The notes under the pieces were generated by a model that was not told where the DNA came from, made no database searches, and was given only the letters and a program-made list of their open reading frames with translations. Positions 39,241 to 55,559 of a stretch of DNA of 64,000 nucleotides are shown here, piece after piece. The stretch's first letter is position 1. Each line of letters begins with the position of its first letter. The translations under genes were made by a program, and so were the position numbers. This DNA comes from Stropharia rugosoannulata (Eukaryota > Basidiomycota > Agaricomycetes > Agaricales > Strophariaceae), in contig JANCIK010000013.1 of NCBI GenBank assembly GCA_028532985.1, forward strand, positions 1,736,001 through 1,800,000. The letters are read 5' to 3'.

Positions 39241-39304
39241 AAATCACTTTCACTCGATTCAATATACCATAGGCTGATTCACAGACGAATGTGATTTACC
39301 CTCC

Positions 39305-39637
39305 CTATCCACGCCAAACTCTGAAGCTTGAATGAAACCATGTCTGACGCCACCACGTTCCGCCTTCATGATGACCGCCACGACCAGGTCCAGGGCCCCC
39401 ACCACGACCGCCGCCACGGTGAATAACATGACCTCCGCGGTAGTGACCAACGGGACCTCCGCCATGGTGGCCACCAGGACCTCCACGGTAGTGACCAACG
39501 GGACCTCCGCCGTGGTGGCCACCATGACCTCCGCCGTGAGGGCCGTGGCCAGCGTAACTTCCGCTATAGTAACCGCCGCGACCTCCGCCAGGAGGTCCGC
39601 CTCTGCCCCGACCTCTGTCGAAACCACGGTGAGACAT
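39305..39637 (-). pseudogene. Orphan Argonaute first exon encoding an RGG-rich peptide
   Basis: A 110-codon open frame starting MSHRGFDRGRGRGGPPGGG, clearly a copy of Argonaute exon 1 (MSQRGFDSRGRGRGGGGGG). It has expanded GGHHGG/GHYRGG repeats and then runs into unrelated residues and a stop. No N, PAZ or PIWI exon follows. The frame is still open from ATG to stop, so a free RGG peptide could be produced. Its upstream region is retained. Confidence 0.7.
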
Positions 39638-39835
39638 TTTCGCACAAGTTCAACGGTTTATTGTAGCAAATTGATGTAGATTGGATAGAGATATTGTCGA
39701 GTAAGAATGGCTCTCTGGTAGTGATAAATTATGGTGTTATCTATGGAACAACTTCAAAAACCTGAACGGCGTGCCCAAAAGAACTTACAAGTCAAGGGGG
39801 TGAGGGCATGACTCAAACCAGGGGACCGCACCCAG

Positions 39836-39841
39836 TTTATA
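39836..39841 (-). promoter_or_regulatory. TATA-like box upstream of the orphan RGG exon
   Basis: TATAAA on the minus strand, about 200 bp upstream of the ATG at 39637. The aligned position upstream of Argonaute itself (near 38305) reads TTTAAG instead. Confidence 0.35.
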
Positions 39842-40609
39842 TGCGCGGGCCCACCATCGTACAAGCTCAAGTTTGACATCAACACATAGGCGGCGCACAC
39901 ATAATATCATCCACAACTGTCAATGTCGCCCAAACTTTTGTTGCAACTTGTCCGTTTGCAACCCGTTTGGTGTGCATCGCCAAGTACCTCTTCACCTGGA
40001 ACCATCGCAACCGTAGCCTCTGCAATGTTTTCAATCTTCCATTGACCCTAAGTGTCCATAGAAGACCTCATCAATGATCAAACTTTAAGAGAACAAGATT
40101 TTCAGCGTGTTCATACGGTCTACCCACTACCAGTACAAGCAACTACAGAAACTATGAAAAATCTTACGTCGAAGATGAGGTCTCCCCTCTGCCGAGCTTG
40201 TACTACCGCCTCGCACGGTGCTCTCGCTTAGATCAAAGATGCGACATCCCTTCGGACCCTCCTTTGAATTTATTAGGGTTGACACACCTGAAAGATGATA
40301 TATGCGCATTACCAAAGCATTACTTGTTAAATACATAAGTATTGGTCAGATGAGCTTGTGTATGTATTAGGATTCAGAAAGAGTCGAATCAGCATCTAAA
40401 AGGAACGGAATGGCTACGACAGTACAACGGCAATAATATTTAAATAAATAGTAAAGCAGTATATGTAATGACAACACCAGACCTTGGGGAACAAACCTTT
40501 TGACATACAATCGTGCATCATGTATCATGTATTTAGATTTATGCTGGTTGCCGCTGCATCAAGGCCTAATGCTTGATTTTCTATGTACAACCACCTAGGC
40601 TACTTCAGG

Positions 40610-42129
40610 CTACTGCTTCCCACTGGACAGTTCCCTCAGGATCTGATTCTGAACTATCAATAGGAGCGCATATAGAGTTTCAATGCGCTAAAATCGCATC
40701 TCAGTCAGGCAATCAATTGTGAAGGAAAGGTTACCCCGTACCGGAAGAGGAACATTGTGAAGTTCTCCTAGGCGAACAACTTCACCCAGAATAACCTCGA
40801 CCTCTATGGGAAGTCCTTTCCTGGCATCCAGCAGCATGCTCGGGACATGGGTGCTGTCTGCTCGCGCGTGTATTGCTCGTGTGCCTTCAATTACACTGTC
40901 GACCGTGGACGAAGGCAGACCATCTGGCGTATCGGGAAAACCTAGGACACGACCTGGGGGAATGCATCAGCCATGGTAGCTCAGGAAGCGACTGTACACA
41001 CCAAGTGTCATGAGTTCCGCGAGAGTAGCCCGGATAGCTGGGATAGTGTACTCGGTGATTAAATCCGCAGTGTCTGGGGCGACGAATGGGGTGTACGACT
41101 CCGCAGGGTCCGCAGGGGGTGCCCGGAAGATGGCTGGCAGAGTATATCTTAAGAATGGGGTCACTTGGGCAAATTGAAACGAGGTGAGCAGCAGGCTTAC
41201 TGAGAGAGAGTTGTAAAAGATGAGAAAGCAACGTTCCAGAAGTTCTTCGCAAACTTAATCCGCTGAATCTCAGGGACTATCGACAACGTTGTGCCTCCGG
41301 TTTCTACAAGTTTTCCGAAGTCTTCAAGCAATGCGGACTCCTCAGGTGTATTTGCAGTCGTCGTGTAATCCCCCGGACGGTACATTCCTATTGACAACCG
41401 ATCCTATTAACCATAAAATTACTACAGTCGTCTAGAGAAGTACCAAGGTACTCACGAAATTGGCATGCTCGACGACATTTGGCGCGAGTAAATTTGTGCC
41501 TATCCAAAGCGCAGAGCTGATAATGCTCGGTTTACCGTTTCCCAAATCCGCGATTGCGTTATACAGGTCACTCTCGACGTTCAGCCCATTCTGCACAAGT
41601 ACATATGTAGGCTGGGCGAACTTGTTGGTGTATTCCTGGGTAAGCAAAGGTGCTAGCATTTTTGATGTCTTCACGAGCTCCGGAACAGCCTTCGTTGTGA
41701 CCATGACGTATGAATAGGGTCGATCAGCTGCCTCTGCAACTGACTGGCATACTTTAAGTTGTTGCAGTTAGGTTTATCATTGACAATTATGGTGGAGGAG
41801 GACCCACGTCGATCAGGTTTCCAGCCCTTGATCTCCCCATACTTGCGGCTTTGAAAGTGGACTCCTTCCTCTGTGAAATTCAAAATCAGCCCCTTAATTT
41901 ACCGGTGAATGAGACGATCCATTACCGCTAGCAATCTTGTAGTTGCTGCGCGCTACTACTGTCACTCTGGCCAGGCCGCCACGCTTGAGGATGAGGGAGT
42001 CTGCGATCAGTCCGAGTCAATCATCAAGTTGTCGGCGCTGTTGGTCGCTTGTGGTATTCTAAACCGCTCACATATCGCCCCTACTGCTCCAAAGCCAACG
42101 AGAAGAACGTCTTTAGGTGATACAGACAT
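40610..42129 (-). CDS. Ketopantoate-reductase-like (ApbA/PanE family) oxidoreductase
   Basis: Family enzymes reduce 2-dehydropantoate to pantoate with NADPH in pantothenate synthesis; fungal genomes carry several paralogues, so the exact substrate is open. The start MSVSPKDVLLVGFGAVGAI at 42129 contains the GxGxxG dinucleotide motif. Exons then give GGLARVTVVARSNY, EGVHFQSRKYGEIKGWKPDR, SYVMVTTKAVPELV, TYVLVQNGLNVE, then FAKNFWNVAFSSFTTLSQ with the family lysine/asparagine region. The C-terminal domain includes LGRVLGFPDTPDGLPSS, VPSMLLDARKGLPIEVE and ends VQNQILRELSSGKQ at 40610. An apparent in-frame TGA near 40973 falls inside a 48-bp intron (40954-41001). The 3' third is duplicated at 38845-39215. 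Confidence 0.88.
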
Positions 42130-43701
42130 GGGGGCTCTGTAGCAGATAAAGATGGTTGGGCATCCTGGATATTTATCTCAGAATGCACACGACCCGGGAT
42201 GCCATATGGCGGGCGCGTCGGAGCGGGCGGGCCTGCCTTGGGCCCGCCAGTAGCCGACTAGCTTCAGCTACGGGTCGGAGCGGACCGTCATTGGGCGCTA
42301 AAATCCTCTTGCCCGTCTGTGCAAGTGCCTTGCCTGCATGACCTTTACATACTAAGTACCCGACGTCTATTTTACTGCCTGCACCACTCTTATGTGCATT
42401 TAACCTCCACAGCTACTGGAGGAGCCCAGGACTCGCACAAAATCTGCAAGAATAAAAAATAACCCTATCTTGACCCCATCATCTTATGACGTTGTTGTTC
42501 GGACAATTTACCTTGGCTATGGTAGGTATGCATCCATACACCTGCATACGCCCATGTATGTCATACCTCCTCAAGTCACGTATATACAGCTCAATGTTGT
42601 CATGCCTTGTCATGCCCGGAGTCTTACAGGTCAGGCACAAGCATATGTTGCTACAGCATTCAGCATGGCGTCACTACTGATTACTAGGGCTCTCAAAGGC
42701 CTAGATGAATTTTTTAGGACTCTTGTCCGGTCTTGGCTTCTAAAATGTACCCCAAATGATACCTGAGGATACCATTTACTTATTCCCGATGACTTGGAAT
42801 TCGAACATTTTAACGCCGTTTCTCCAAAGGCGGTTCATCTTTATTGGCTGTTCTCTATATGTGTGTATTTCCAGTGGCAACTTCAGTGTTTAGGTTGGAA
42901 TGTATTTGTAGTGTCGGATTATTCTAGAATCCTTGGCTGGAGCGTTCTTATAAACGAGGGAGGAGTTCGGGTTATTTCTAGGCATGTTCATTTCTCGCCT
43001 TATGTAGGCCTGGAAAAGTAGTTTTATATACCCGGGCCAAGTAACGATAAGATTTGACTGTCCGGCGTCCGAGGCCAGTCATATTAGGTAGCAGGGTAGT
43101 ACATATGTATTCCGATGCTTTTGAGTGTATGACATATGTCGACAGTAGTGGTCATTCACGAGCCTCTCTTCAATTTTTTTTTCTAGGCCATGTGGGTCGT
43201 TGTGAGCAATCGACGCACGTTTGGGCGCAACAGGGCGCATCACTGCGCAACGTCAGGGGGAGCACGGGGAAATGCTGGGCACCGTCGATTACCAAGTGGA
43301 TGTTTAGTCAAGAGGCTGGAAGTTGTGGTGAAGTTCTCACAAGCAGATTTCGAACTCCGCGGCCCTTCCAGCCGTTGTGTGATGGTAACTTTTGGCCTTG
43401 TGCCAGCGCCTATTTAGCAGTCGTTAAGAAGCGACAAGCCAGTTTAAGCACAAGCTGCTGATACGTATTGAAGCATTGCCTTTCACTTTCCTCCGGGCAC
43501 CAACAATCACATTCTTCGTTATGGAGCACAATCGTTTTCCAAGCCGCAAGAGCCAAGGGCTACAGATCGATCGCTTGTCCCGTCCTTGGCTCCATGTCTC
43601 AAGAACAGGCCCCAAGGCTATCCAAACGACCCAAGTTCTACTTAAACGCGATAAGCCCCAGTCCGATCTTTTGATTTCCTTGTACATCACCCCTCACGAT
43701 A
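42130..43701. other. 1.6-kb intergenic before the ENA-type ATPase
   Basis: No recognisable gene. Open frames are short and lack domains. TATATA at about 43025 and the stretch to 43701 may belong to the ATPase promoter and leader. Confidence 0.45.
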
Positions 43702-47913
<4,212 letters not shown>

Positions 47914-48110
47914 TGATAGATGTTTTTATACGACTAATTATTCCAGCTATGACTTTATCCTTCGAATATGCAGACAAGGAACAAGATGGAACAGCATATA
48001 TTCTGCTCATGTATACACATACTTTATGTAGCATTTAGGACTCTTTCTCTGAATCTCATTTCTTTAGAACTTAAAATGCTTCAAATTTTATTCCAGTTCG
48101 CATGAGAAAT
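47914..48110. other. Convergent 3' flanks
   Basis: Short AT-rich spacer between the ATPase end and the next, convergent gene; nothing further seen. Confidence 0.4.
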
Positions 48111-49270
48111 TCATGGATACTCTAGTGATAAATTTGAAAATGCGTGATATATTTTGTATCCTGGTTCGTCTCTCTTCCAGCCGAGCACAACATCGTTCAC
48201 AAAGCGCTCATCCTGTGTCCATGTAGTCTCTCGAACATGGCGCCCCCATCCAGGGAAATTCTTACCTATACGGGCCGCGCCGCATTCCTGATCCATCAAG
48301 ACATTTCGTATAATTTCTTTTTCTCCATCGAGGTGTTGAGATGCCATACAATCCACTGCAAGCCATATGTAGGTCAGAATCCTTTCATCAGGAGGCAGCA
48401 TGATTCTAGTGCTTATCATTTCGCCCAAATCACCCTTAGGAATACCCTTCAGGGCCCAATCGTTGAAGGAAATTGTATGTAACAATGGAATAAGCCTTTC
48501 GCCCGTGTCTGGATTGCGGTCCCAGAGGGACTTCATGAGCGTACGCGACCCTGAAGCAGGTGCATCTAGGGGCTTGTACGCGTGGAACTTAAGCAAAGTT
48601 AGTTGAGGAAGCAACCTGAGCGTGTCCAGCAGCTCGTCGTCGCTCATACGAACATCAATAAACTCCAGCGCCTTCAGCTCACACCGGGACGCGCGCAGAA
48701 AGTCGGCGAACGGCGCGTGCTGCCAGTTGGCGTTGCACCGCACGGAAAGGTGGCGCAGCATGGGGGTCTCAATCCGGCTGAGGAGCTCGCAGAGGAAGGT
48801 ATTGGTGCTGGGTCTTGCGGGTGGCTCGCGACGTCGTCGTCCCTCGCGATTCTTGAAGTCGGTTAGTGGAGAGACGTGCAGACACTGCAGAACTGGCACC
48901 AAGGCGCGCCCCGCGGGCAGGACGCGGTGTGCCACTTCGGATATATTTCCAAAACGGCAGTGAACGAGGCTAGTGGCGCAGGAGAGCACAGCCACGCAGT
49001 CGCTGAGGGACACGATGCTGTCTATGCGAAGCGTCGTGTATGCGTTTAATAAAGGTCGTTGTAGATCTGTTGTCCCTGGTTCTTCGACGTGAAATCGTTC
49101 TGGGTCTTTTATAACACGGTCAAAGTTTAACGGGTTATACTCCATTGCGTTCCTAGGAAATATAAATGGTAAATCAACGTGTGCGTGAGTTACAGCAAAA
49201 ATGAACTGGCATACTTCTTGGTCTGTCGGTAGGGTGGTAGTACGTCTGAGAGGTAATAGTGCTTGGACAT
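48111..49270 (-). CDS. LRR-like hypothetical protein of the basidiomycete F-box-associated type
   Basis: The best start is the ATG at 49270 (context CCACCATG); MSKHYYLSDVLPPYRQTKK is joined across a short GT-AG intron (donor GTATGC, acceptor CCTAG) to NAMEYNPLNFDRVIKDPERF. The long last exon has the irregular leucine repeats seen in such proteins (LRHLSVRCNANW, CELKALEFIDVRMSDDELLD, LPQLTLLKFHAY) and a C-terminal region with WGRHVRETTWTQDERF. No F-box itself is visible, so an adaptor role in ubiquitin ligases is only a possibility. I do not recognise a specific function. Confidence 0.6.
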
Positions 49271-50833
49271 GGTGGCGCAGTGGTCGCAAAATGGTCGCGT
49301 AGCATGGGGGTGTTAGGGTATATAAACCTGTATCGCGTGCCACTCACTGAAGGCCAATCATGTCCACAGAGATTAAATCGGTACTTATAGGTCCCACGTA
49401 TTCCACTTGTGCTTTGAATTTTGTTGGTTAAAGTTCGTTAGACCTCGAGTTTCTGAGTAAACTAATTTTGCTGCTTTTGGAGATCGAAGCGGGTCATTCT
49501 TTCTTTGAAATCGATACAATGCCGGAATATAGACTTTCCGCAAGGTCGTACGGGATGGCTTGAATGGATAAAGTAAAGTAACACTTGCCACTGTGTGATC
49601 ATGAGCCAAATCGAGTATTAGTATGTGTTCGAGGGCGTTTCTGGGCAATCATAATATTCAAGTGGCTCATCCGGTAGTTTTAAGATGAAACAGTGCTCAC
49701 TAAGCAAAATGTACTACTCACTCGATGGGACTCGAGCCTTTCTGTGCAGATGTCGTTGAAGGTCGTGTGGCCCCTGTTCTGTATTTTTCTTTTTCAGTGG
49801 ACTCTGAAACGTCGAATGCAATAATAAGTCTAGAGTACTTGGTAATGAGAACAATCCAAGCACCTCGGATGTAATATAAGTCACTCACAATAAGCTGCGC
49901 AGTCCATTCATTGACTGTGAAGGCCTTTTTCAAGGACAAGCTACTGTCCACGTTGGTTGGTCCAGTTCGAAAATATTGTTCTGCCATATAAGGCAATAAT
50001 GTTACTGAATACGATTGCCATAGTAAATGACACAATTAGGAACGTGTTAAAAGAGGTATTAGGAGTTCACATAGAGTATCTAGTAAGCACGCGAGTCTGG
50101 CTGCAATATGACGGATGTTGTTTGGGTGGATCAAGTTGAGGTTTGCATCAATATTGACCTTTTCTCACGGGTAAATTTGCCGGGATGCCGCACGATTAGT
50201 ATCGAGTTCGTAGAGCCATTCGAGCGCAATTATGTTTTACAATGCTCCCTCTCTATAAACAAACAATATTTAATCGCATGTCTTAAAAGTTTTGACTTTG
50301 ATTTAGGAGCCAATTGCTTATTCTTATTCTTATTTTCGAAATCTGCGGTCCACCATATAGGCCTGTTTCTATTCTTAGATTAACACCCCGCCGGGCGTAG
50401 AGTTTTTCAACTTCGGCCCACCACACACGCATTCCTTGATGCACAGAAGAAGAGGAGTCAAAATATGCATTTTTTCATCTAATACTAATGGAGGACAGCT
50501 CGTGGGACTCTTACACCAACGAACATAACAGCGGAGGAGAGCCTCTACGAGTTCGAACTATGTAATGGGTTAATCGACCGCGACTCGTGCTCTTCTCAGT
50601 GGTTCTTATCGTACTCCCATTGTACCAGCTCAGTGACTCAGAGATACACCGGGCCATAAATTAATGTGACTCCTGTTAGGCACTGACAATGCACACGTAG
50701 CGCATCTATTGACCGCAGAGCACAGTTGCTAACGTGTCACTTGCTGCGCGCCACAACGGTCGGGCCATGGCACCATGCAGCGTCCATATATATTCCTGCC
50801 CGCACACCTTAACGAGCTTGGAAGCCCTACTAC
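49271..50833. other. 1.5-kb intergenic
   Basis: No gene recognised; only short open frames. A TATATAT string at about 50785-50793 lies about 45 bp before the ATG of the next gene and is a plausible TATA box. Confidence 0.45.
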
Positions 50834-51884
50834 ATGTCGACTTTCAAAATACATATAGAACGGCCAGTTGTACGAGCCAATAGTCTACACCCCCGAAAAG
50901 ATTCAGACGCAACATCGACGCACAAAGATGCAACGCCGCAGACCATTCAGAAGCTCAGGCAGCACAATCGCGTATGGTACGCTTTTATTTGTTTCTGGAC
51001 GTAGGTATATAGGTACTTATTGACCGGAAACTAATAGGGATCAAATCTATGCTCATGAGAAGAAGTTGAAGTTCATCTTATCCTCGTGCCGCTCTAGAAG
51101 CATGCCTCTGCTTACTGTATGTATTCTTTTATGATGGTGATCAATGAGACACGGATATAATTATGAATCCTTTAGAGAGCAAGAGTCGTAGCCGTTGTTT
51201 TCTCTATTCTTCCTTTCTTTAATTTCATTAAGTATGGTTTTAGCGACTCTGCGTCCAGTGGTAATGTCTATTTTCTTAGAATATTGCGTTGAAATAATCC
51301 CTAACATATCTGTTTGTAGTGAACTCCAAGCGAGTCAAATATCCTCTCACCTTAATGACACTCTTATCTCTGCTGTATTGTATGTATAGCCTTCACACTG
51401 TTCCAGCTTGCTTTCTGACAACTTTTACATAGGCATCTGCTTGGTTTTTATGACCGGATTTACCATAAAAATCTCTGTTTTGGCTCTCCTGGCTCTGTGC
51501 TCTGGAGAGGAACTGTCGCACCTCTATAACAGGCGGATAGTATCTCTCCATTACTATCTATCCGCACTTGAGGCTATATTGAAGGCTCAGGCCGAGAATG
51601 CGGCTCTTTTACTCTCTCGATATGTTGACATGCTTCTTGTCTCACTCGAGAGTCATGTTTGCGCTTCGAGTTCCGGAGAGCCTTACGACGCAAACATGGC
51701 AGCATCGTTTCCACCACAAAAAGCCGTACCACAAAGGAATACTGGACTCACTCATCATGACTCGGGTGATACTATTAATAAGCAGATAATGGGTATAGCA
51801 ACAAGGCAAGCTAGTGTAGTTCTTGTTGAGTTTGACAAAGAAGGATGGCTTCTTATCCCTAGCTCTGCGCGAGAGCGGTGGTAG
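50834..51884 (+). CDS. Five-exon membrane protein of unknown family
   Basis: Assembled by eye: exons 50834-50976, 51038-51116, 51176-51260, 51320-51379, 51433-51884 join in frame to 272 residues, all introns GT-AG and 53-61 bp. The start MSTFKIHIERPVVRANSLHP is followed by an amphipathic stretch (QTIQKLRQHNRVWDQIYAHE), a hydrophobic segment (VVAVVFSILPFFNFI), and a long hydrophobic region (LTLMTLLSLLYCICLVFM and TIKISVLALLALCSG) that may form one or two further membrane helices. The C-terminal about 130 residues are soluble, with a helical part (HYYLSALEAILKAQAENAAL) and a disordered part. I know no family for it. The splice consistency and the upstream TATA-like string argue that it is a real gene. 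Confidence 0.55.
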
Positions 51885-51954
51885 AACCGGCCACTGCCTT
51901 GGTCAACAGGATTATGTGGAAATTATGTACCGCGACAAGCATCGAGCGCAGGAG

Positions 51955-52125
51955 AGCACAATTTGATGTTACAGTATTCCATTGTAATAGTATTACTGTA
52001 TAAATAATCGTCTTACTGGAGTAAACCTGACAGATACCTCAGAGTAAAATTTGGCAATTCTGAAGAGTGGTTGGCACATGTTGACCACCATTTGTGGACT
52101 CGTGTGATTTATCAAAGTTTAAACA
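51955..52125. repeat. Repeat copy 1 flanking the first DUF6534-like gene
   Basis: Shares blocks with 54905-55070 in the same orientation: GATGTTACAG, AGTATTACTGTAT, CGTCTT, ACAGATA, GTGGTTGGCACATG, CTCGTGTGA, AAAGTTTAAAC. It lies immediately after the gene's stop. Confidence 0.7.
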
Positions 52126-53469
52126 TTATGCATACCACTCCGTGTTCGTTAACATTGACACCGTGCCAGTAGGCGCAAACACCATATTGGATTGCCTGCT
52201 TATATTACCATTTGCTGAGACTTCTGTAGAGCGAGTGCGTTCTCGAAGCCTTTGATCCTCTGGCCAGACGTACGTACCATCAATTACGTACGCCTTTACC
52301 CTCACGCGGCTGTTAACAATGGCCATGAGGGTCGTCGAATAAATTCCAGAGATAATCGAGACCAGAACCACGCTTAAGGGAGGATTGCTAGGAATGCACA
52401 TCATGGCAAAGGTCAAGACTTCCACACAGGCTATTGAAGTCATTACAATGTTTGTTTACTGCATCAAAGAATATAAATTTAAAATGACATACCTATCAAT
52501 GTCCCAGTTTCTACATACAGTCTTATGATGCGATTGACTATTGTGACCGTGCGGAACTCGATCGGATTGCAGCGCTTCAGCTGTTACTATTTGTTTGAGC
52601 AAAAATTGTACGAAATGCTAGAGCTTACATAGAATATCATAAGCCCTGCGATACTAATATCACATGCCACATAAATGGCCAATGTCACCTACCAATGGTA
52701 TGAGCCATCATATGTCTACCATATAAAATACAGTATAAATGACGCTTAAGCTACCATTGCATAATGTCGTACATTCCAGTCAAATATAGCAAGTATATTT
52801 GAATCTATTTTATACTTCATTGCGGTTGCAAAGCAGAATGCTAGGCCTGTAATTGACATCTTTAATGTATCAGAACGTTAGGCATCAGAGTCAGCGATTA
52901 ATTTCTTTTGGAAAGACTGATACATGTAGACCTTACCATCACAAGCAATATAGATGGGACTCGTGTGCGCGACAAGATGTGTATCCGCCAGGCATAAAAT
53001 GACTGCAGAGTAAAAGCTACTAAAAACGAGCAATTACAGAATTGAGTAAATGCATGTCCTAAGTCAGATGATAATTCCATACCTAGACCATCAATAATAA
53101 CAAAAGAGAACCAGCAGTATTTAATACTGTAATTAAGTTGGGCAAATCCCCCAAAAGCCTCCTGCGCGAAGAGTATCACTTGGATAAGCTGCAGGAGGTA
53201 TACTCCATATACTAAAAGCTTCATGAGCAACTTATCCTCAAGAAATGCTCGAGAGTATAAGTCTGCAACACTGGCTATGTAAGACTGAAACATGGCAAGA
53301 GAGTTAAATTACGCACAGACTTGTACAGAAAGTATTCCAAAGAAATACCAAGGAATAAGGAAAGCTAAAAGCTGAGAGGTAATATAGTCAATTAGTAGTA
53401 ATATAGTAACTCAAAGCAACTCCTTACAATCGCAAAAATCAACGCTGGGCTAAGAAGCAGTGTCTCCAT
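52126..53469 (-). CDS. DUF6534-like multi-span membrane protein, paralogue 1
   Basis: Basidiomycete-type integral membrane protein of unknown function, often in lineage-expanded families. The start METLLLSPALIFAI at 53469 is spliced to further exons. Visible membrane segments include LLVYGVYLLQLIQVILFAQEAF, WFSFVIIDGLG, LVAFTLQSFYAWRI and in the last exon CVEVLTFAMMCIP and VVLVSIISGIYSTTLMAIVNSR, the last being the conserved end signature. About seven helices are expected. The cytosolic tail carries Arg-rich and Ser-rich stretches. Introns are short. The paralogue at 55560-56928 has the same plan. One exon near 52600-52800 is AT-rich and I could not join it unambiguously. Confidence 0.7.
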
Positions 53470-54769
53470 TGTTTCTGTTGTTGTAAGGGATAAATGGGAC
53501 TCTGGGAGGGAGAGATGTGTTATCTATAATCCTATAGTCCTGGCTTGCTTATATTTGCTACATATCATACGAGAGACTCGTAGCAATGCGAACTATTTTT
53601 GGAAGTGAGGCAGTATAACGGGTTTATGAGGGGTCAACTCATACCACAATATCTCAGCCTAATTCTTCAGTTCTTGATGCACGTCATGCTAATTTAACGA
53701 TTATTCTGCACACTATACTACTGTATACATTCAGATGAGGTGCGGTGGTTGCTGCACAGTATCAAGAGTGTCCCCGTCCAAGATATGACAACGTGTCCAG
53801 ACACCATCATACAGTGTCGATCAGCTTTACGTCAACTTAACTGTAAGAAAGTATAAGTATTCATAGATGAATTTAGAATCATCTATCTTGTCTCGTCTCA
53901 ACTCGCCTGTGCTACGGCGAGTGAGTAGCCGTACTTCCCTATTTGCTGCAAAGGTAGGTCTGAAAAAAGCAAAGAGAAAGGAAGTATCACAGAGAACATG
54001 AGATAGCCGGTCAAACATTATACATCCCCTCCCCTCTCTATCAAGATTAGCCAAATGATGTATTGCAGTCGAGAAAGGAACGGGGAGACACGTCAGAAGC
54101 TTGGAGCCCCTACAGATGGATTGACAAGTCCGGTGGCTGTCTCAGTTTTCAAAGCACTTCGTCTGTATTTAACGCTGCGTTGAAGATCACCATTGCTACA
54201 AGCTCGTCGGGAAAATGGTACTTGATGTTGGATCCCCAGAGTACTGCATGAGTCCATAAACTCTCTACCCAAACCTCTGCGTAATATAAGACAGACTCGT
54301 CGGAGACCGCCAACTAGCAACCACATTGATATCTGCAATCGAGAAGTGTCAAAGGAGGGCCCGTGCTGTCCCATAAGCATTGATATACAAAGCAGATTGG
54401 AAAGAAGCAAGTTGAAGTGAGTTGCACAAGAGTTTGACAAGAGTTGTATCATGTACTTTAAGTTGGTTGCCTTCGGCAAGGTTCAAAATAGCGTGAGAAT
54501 CTGAATAAAGTTTATGTAAAATAAATCCACCGAAGGTCAAACCAAGTTCAAGCTACTAGCCCACTTTGTAGGCGCACTACAGTTTGTAGCAACAAGTATT
54601 TGCGTGCGGCGCGGCGCAGCTCATTTTTACATAATTCATTGGCAGACCTTTTCGGTGGCCTAGAAAAGTACATATGTAATCAAATAGTATCACAGATTAT
54701 TGCTAGACTCTAATTATTTTATTATACCTAATCAACTCAGAAAGTCAACAGAAAGCAGATCATCCGCGC

Positions 54770-54875
54770 TTAGCAAATCAGATCCCCATGCATATATCGT
54801 CCAACCAAACACTCATCCTATAGGAATGAAGTACCTTGAGTGCATCCAAGTCCTGTTTGGAAATGCTTGTCTGGG
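54770..54875 (-). pseudogene. Orphan 3' tail of the LRR-like gene at 57780-59060
   Basis: About 90 bp match 57775-57865 at high identity, including the last roughly 25 codons and stop region (KVLHS ... SVWLDDMCMGI in the intact gene). No upstream part is present. Confidence 0.7.
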
Positions 54876-54904
54876 CCAGACAAGCAACCACCGCGGGAGA
54901 GCCC

Positions 54905-55070
54905 AGTGTGATATGTTACAGTGTGCTGTAACAGTATTACTGTATTACTGGTCGTCTTGCGAGAGTTAACTTAACAGATATCTTAGAGTAAACTAGCCAT
55001 GAACAGAGCCAAGTCCCAGTGGTTGGCACATGTGGGCTCGTGTGAAACTTTTATAAAAGTTTAAACCTCC
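54905..55070. repeat. Repeat copy 2
   Basis: Counterpart of 51955-52125, same orientation, moderately diverged. Its position next to the orphan LRR-gene tail suggests a rearranged segmental duplication. Confidence 0.7.
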
Positions 55071-55559
55071 GCGGGCACGTGATTCCAGTAAGTCGTTTGA
55101 GTTTGTCGTTGACGTTGACTTCAAGTTGACTTAGTGACTACTGTACTCTATGAACCTACTTTGAACCTACTAGACGCTGACCGCTCGCCCAAAATAGGGA
55201 CACATTAATTCCTCTATTCCGCTTGACTCTTCCCCCAATCCTTTGCCTGTCCGGCGAGACGAGTCGGAACGACTGCTCTAGATGGCATTGGCAGTACACA
55301 AAAGAAGAATGGAGGCAAGAAGTACGGAATACTGGGCTTTCCTGACTTGCTGCAGAAGGCCCCACTACAAAAGAATAAGCAGGTCTGCTTTCAACCAGAA
55401 GGGTGTCTTCTTGTCTCTACCGCGGAAACTACACGAGTGTTGAAGTGCGCAGTCAGTAGAGGAATAGGCGTAACAAATTTTTTGTGTGTTCTGTACTCCT
55501 ACGTAGTCAGACAGCATTAAGCGTGGGGTAAGTAAGAGTGAAGAGAGGTAATATCTTTA

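Larger units (their letters stand above)
39300..40950. repeat. Tandem duplication, unit 2
   Basis: Counterpart of 37890-39240. It begins with the extra Argonaute RGG exon (39305-39637), continues through its upstream sequence, contains about 400 bp (40090-40480) with no match in unit 1, and ends in the 3' part of the intact reductase gene. Confidence 0.8.
53470..55559. other. 2.1-kb spacer with gene debris between the two paralogues
   Basis: No intact gene. The minus strand at 54100-54540 has protein-like pieces (for example LKVHDTTLVKLLCNSLQLAS and YAEVWVESLWTHAVLWGSN) in different frames that I cannot connect or name. The spacer also holds the orphan tail at 54770-54875 and repeat copy 2. 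Confidence 0.5.

Noticed and set aside
40954..41001. In-frame TGA near the end of the ketopantoate-reductase-like gene
   Set aside because: It falls inside a 48-bp GT-AG intron; the join gives LGRVLGFPDTPDG as expected for the family.
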